DNA from: Candidatus Parcubacteria bacterium | GTDB lineage: Bacteria > Patescibacteriota > Minisyncoccia > Minisyncoccales > PEYH01 | Assembly: GCA_026395615.1 (NCBI GenBank) | Contig: JAPLYH010000054.1 | Span: 1-12,917 of the forward strand | Length of the DNA: 12,917 bases | Reading direction: 5' to 3' | Shown: piece by piece, positions 12,551 through 12,917 of the stretch | Layout: every line of letters begins with the position of its first letter | Position numbering within the stretch: position 1 is the stretch's first letter | Program-made: the position numbers and the translations under genes | Notes under the pieces: generated by a model | What the model saw: the letters and a program-made list of their open reading frames with translations, nothing else | Databases searched by the model: none | Told to the model about the DNA's origin: nothing

Positions 12551-12917
12551 TTATGGGATATTGTAAATGAAAATTGAATAACCGGCTCTTCCCACTGGTT
12601 CAAAGTTATTTAACCACTCAAGCGCAGTGGTATTTTTATCAAAGCCTGGAACTACCTTCGCCCTGTTTTCTTGGAGGAAAGTAGCGGAAATTGCTATCCA
12701 CCCCTTATTTTTGCTCGGATCTGTTTTTATATCAGTTCCAGCTAGTTTTTCCCCTAACCTATATTTTGGATCATCTCCTCCGAAATAAGAGACAGTTATT
12801 TTTTGGATATTATTTTTATCTACAAAATCGGCGAGCCGTTTTAAATCTTGTCCCCAGTCGTAGTTTGAGTCAACGGCGTATTTATAACCATTCTTCGTGC
12901 CACCCGCCAGTTCGTTA
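12551..12917 (-). CDS. GT39/PMT-like membrane glycosyltransferase, C-terminal domain (partial)
   Basis: The minus strand is open from the window edge to TAA at 12553-12551, giving 121 residues. The peptide starts NELAGGTKNGYKYAVDSNYDWGQDLKRL, contains ITVSYFGGDDPKYRLGEK, then GWIAISATFLQEN, and ends EPVGRAGYSIFIYNIP. The DSN-DWGQDLKRL and FGG-DP blocks and the YSIF.Y end are typical of the soluble C-terminal domain of GT39-type polytopic glycosyltransferases, often seen in Patescibacteria. These enzymes use polyprenyl-phosphate sugars on the outer membrane face. The catalytic membrane part is outside the window. It is convergent with ftsQ, one base between the stops, and no terminator is visible between them. 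Confidence 0.72.
   Translation of the reverse strand, partial: NELAGGTKNGYKYAVDSNYDWGQDLKRLADFVDKNNIQKITVSYFGGDDPKYRLGEKLAGTDIKTDPSKNKGWIAISATFLQENRAKVVPGFDKNTTALEWLNNFEPVGRAGYSIFIYNIP

Noticed and set aside
1..12917. Alternative genetic code (TGA as Gly, as in Gracilibacteria/SR1)
   Set aside because: Genes end naturally at TGA (1248-1250 and 11738-11740) and no gene needs TGA readthrough.
1..12917. tRNA, rRNA, integrase or transposase genes
   Set aside because: I looked for cloverleaf arms near the island edges and for recombinase motifs in all frames and saw none. A covariance-model search would be decisive.

Overview
The window joins two kinds of DNA. The outer parts (about 1-5100 and 9055-12917) are AT-rich, tightly packed and mostly plus-strand, with few recognisable Shine-Dalgarno sites. 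They carry small housekeeping and cell-wall genes: the end of serS, two FemAB-type aminoacyltransferases, a membrane-anchored MurF-like ligase, ftsQ, a GerMN-domain protein and a GT39-like glycosyltransferase end. Gene content, short spacers and the MurF/FtsQ/FemAB styles suggest a Patescibacteria (CPR, Parcubacteria-like) genome. This is inference without a search. TGA is used as a stop (ends at 1250 and 11740), so the code is the standard bacterial one.

Layout. 1-203: serS 3' end. 209-453: a MITE-like element with perfect 22-bp terminal inverted repeats. 468-5083: a compact cluster of alpha/beta hydrolase, FemAB-like transferase, membrane MurF-like ligase and DegT-type aminotransferase. 5107-9052: a GC-richer island with one minus-strand membrane/beta-strand-rich protein and two plus-strand PKD-type lipoproteins. 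Each island gene has a strong ribosome site and a hairpin terminator, and two have textbook TTGACA-17-TATAAT promoters. 9080-10373: a DUF167-TsaC fusion and a GerMN membrane protein, closed by a terminator. 10374-10708: a noncoding region with direct repeats, a DnaA-box-like site and a short 11-bp tandem array. 10715-12549: a second FemAB paralogue overlapping ftsQ. 12551-12917: the C-terminal end of a convergent membrane glycosyltransferase.

The flanks read as a cell-envelope neighbourhood: precursor ligation (MurF-like), peptide-bridge addition (two FemAB paralogues), an activated-sugar aminotransferase and the divisome protein FtsQ. The island reads as a separate surface module: a membrane-anchored beta-rich protein divergent from two lipoproteins that share an undescribed Cys-containing beta domain, one of which has recently duplicated that domain. 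The second lipoprotein has a promoter overlaid by two CACC/GGTG palindromes two helical turns apart, which suggests tight repression. The island could be horizontally acquired or an assembly join, and the sequence alone cannot separate these. It is the part most likely to hold something undescribed.
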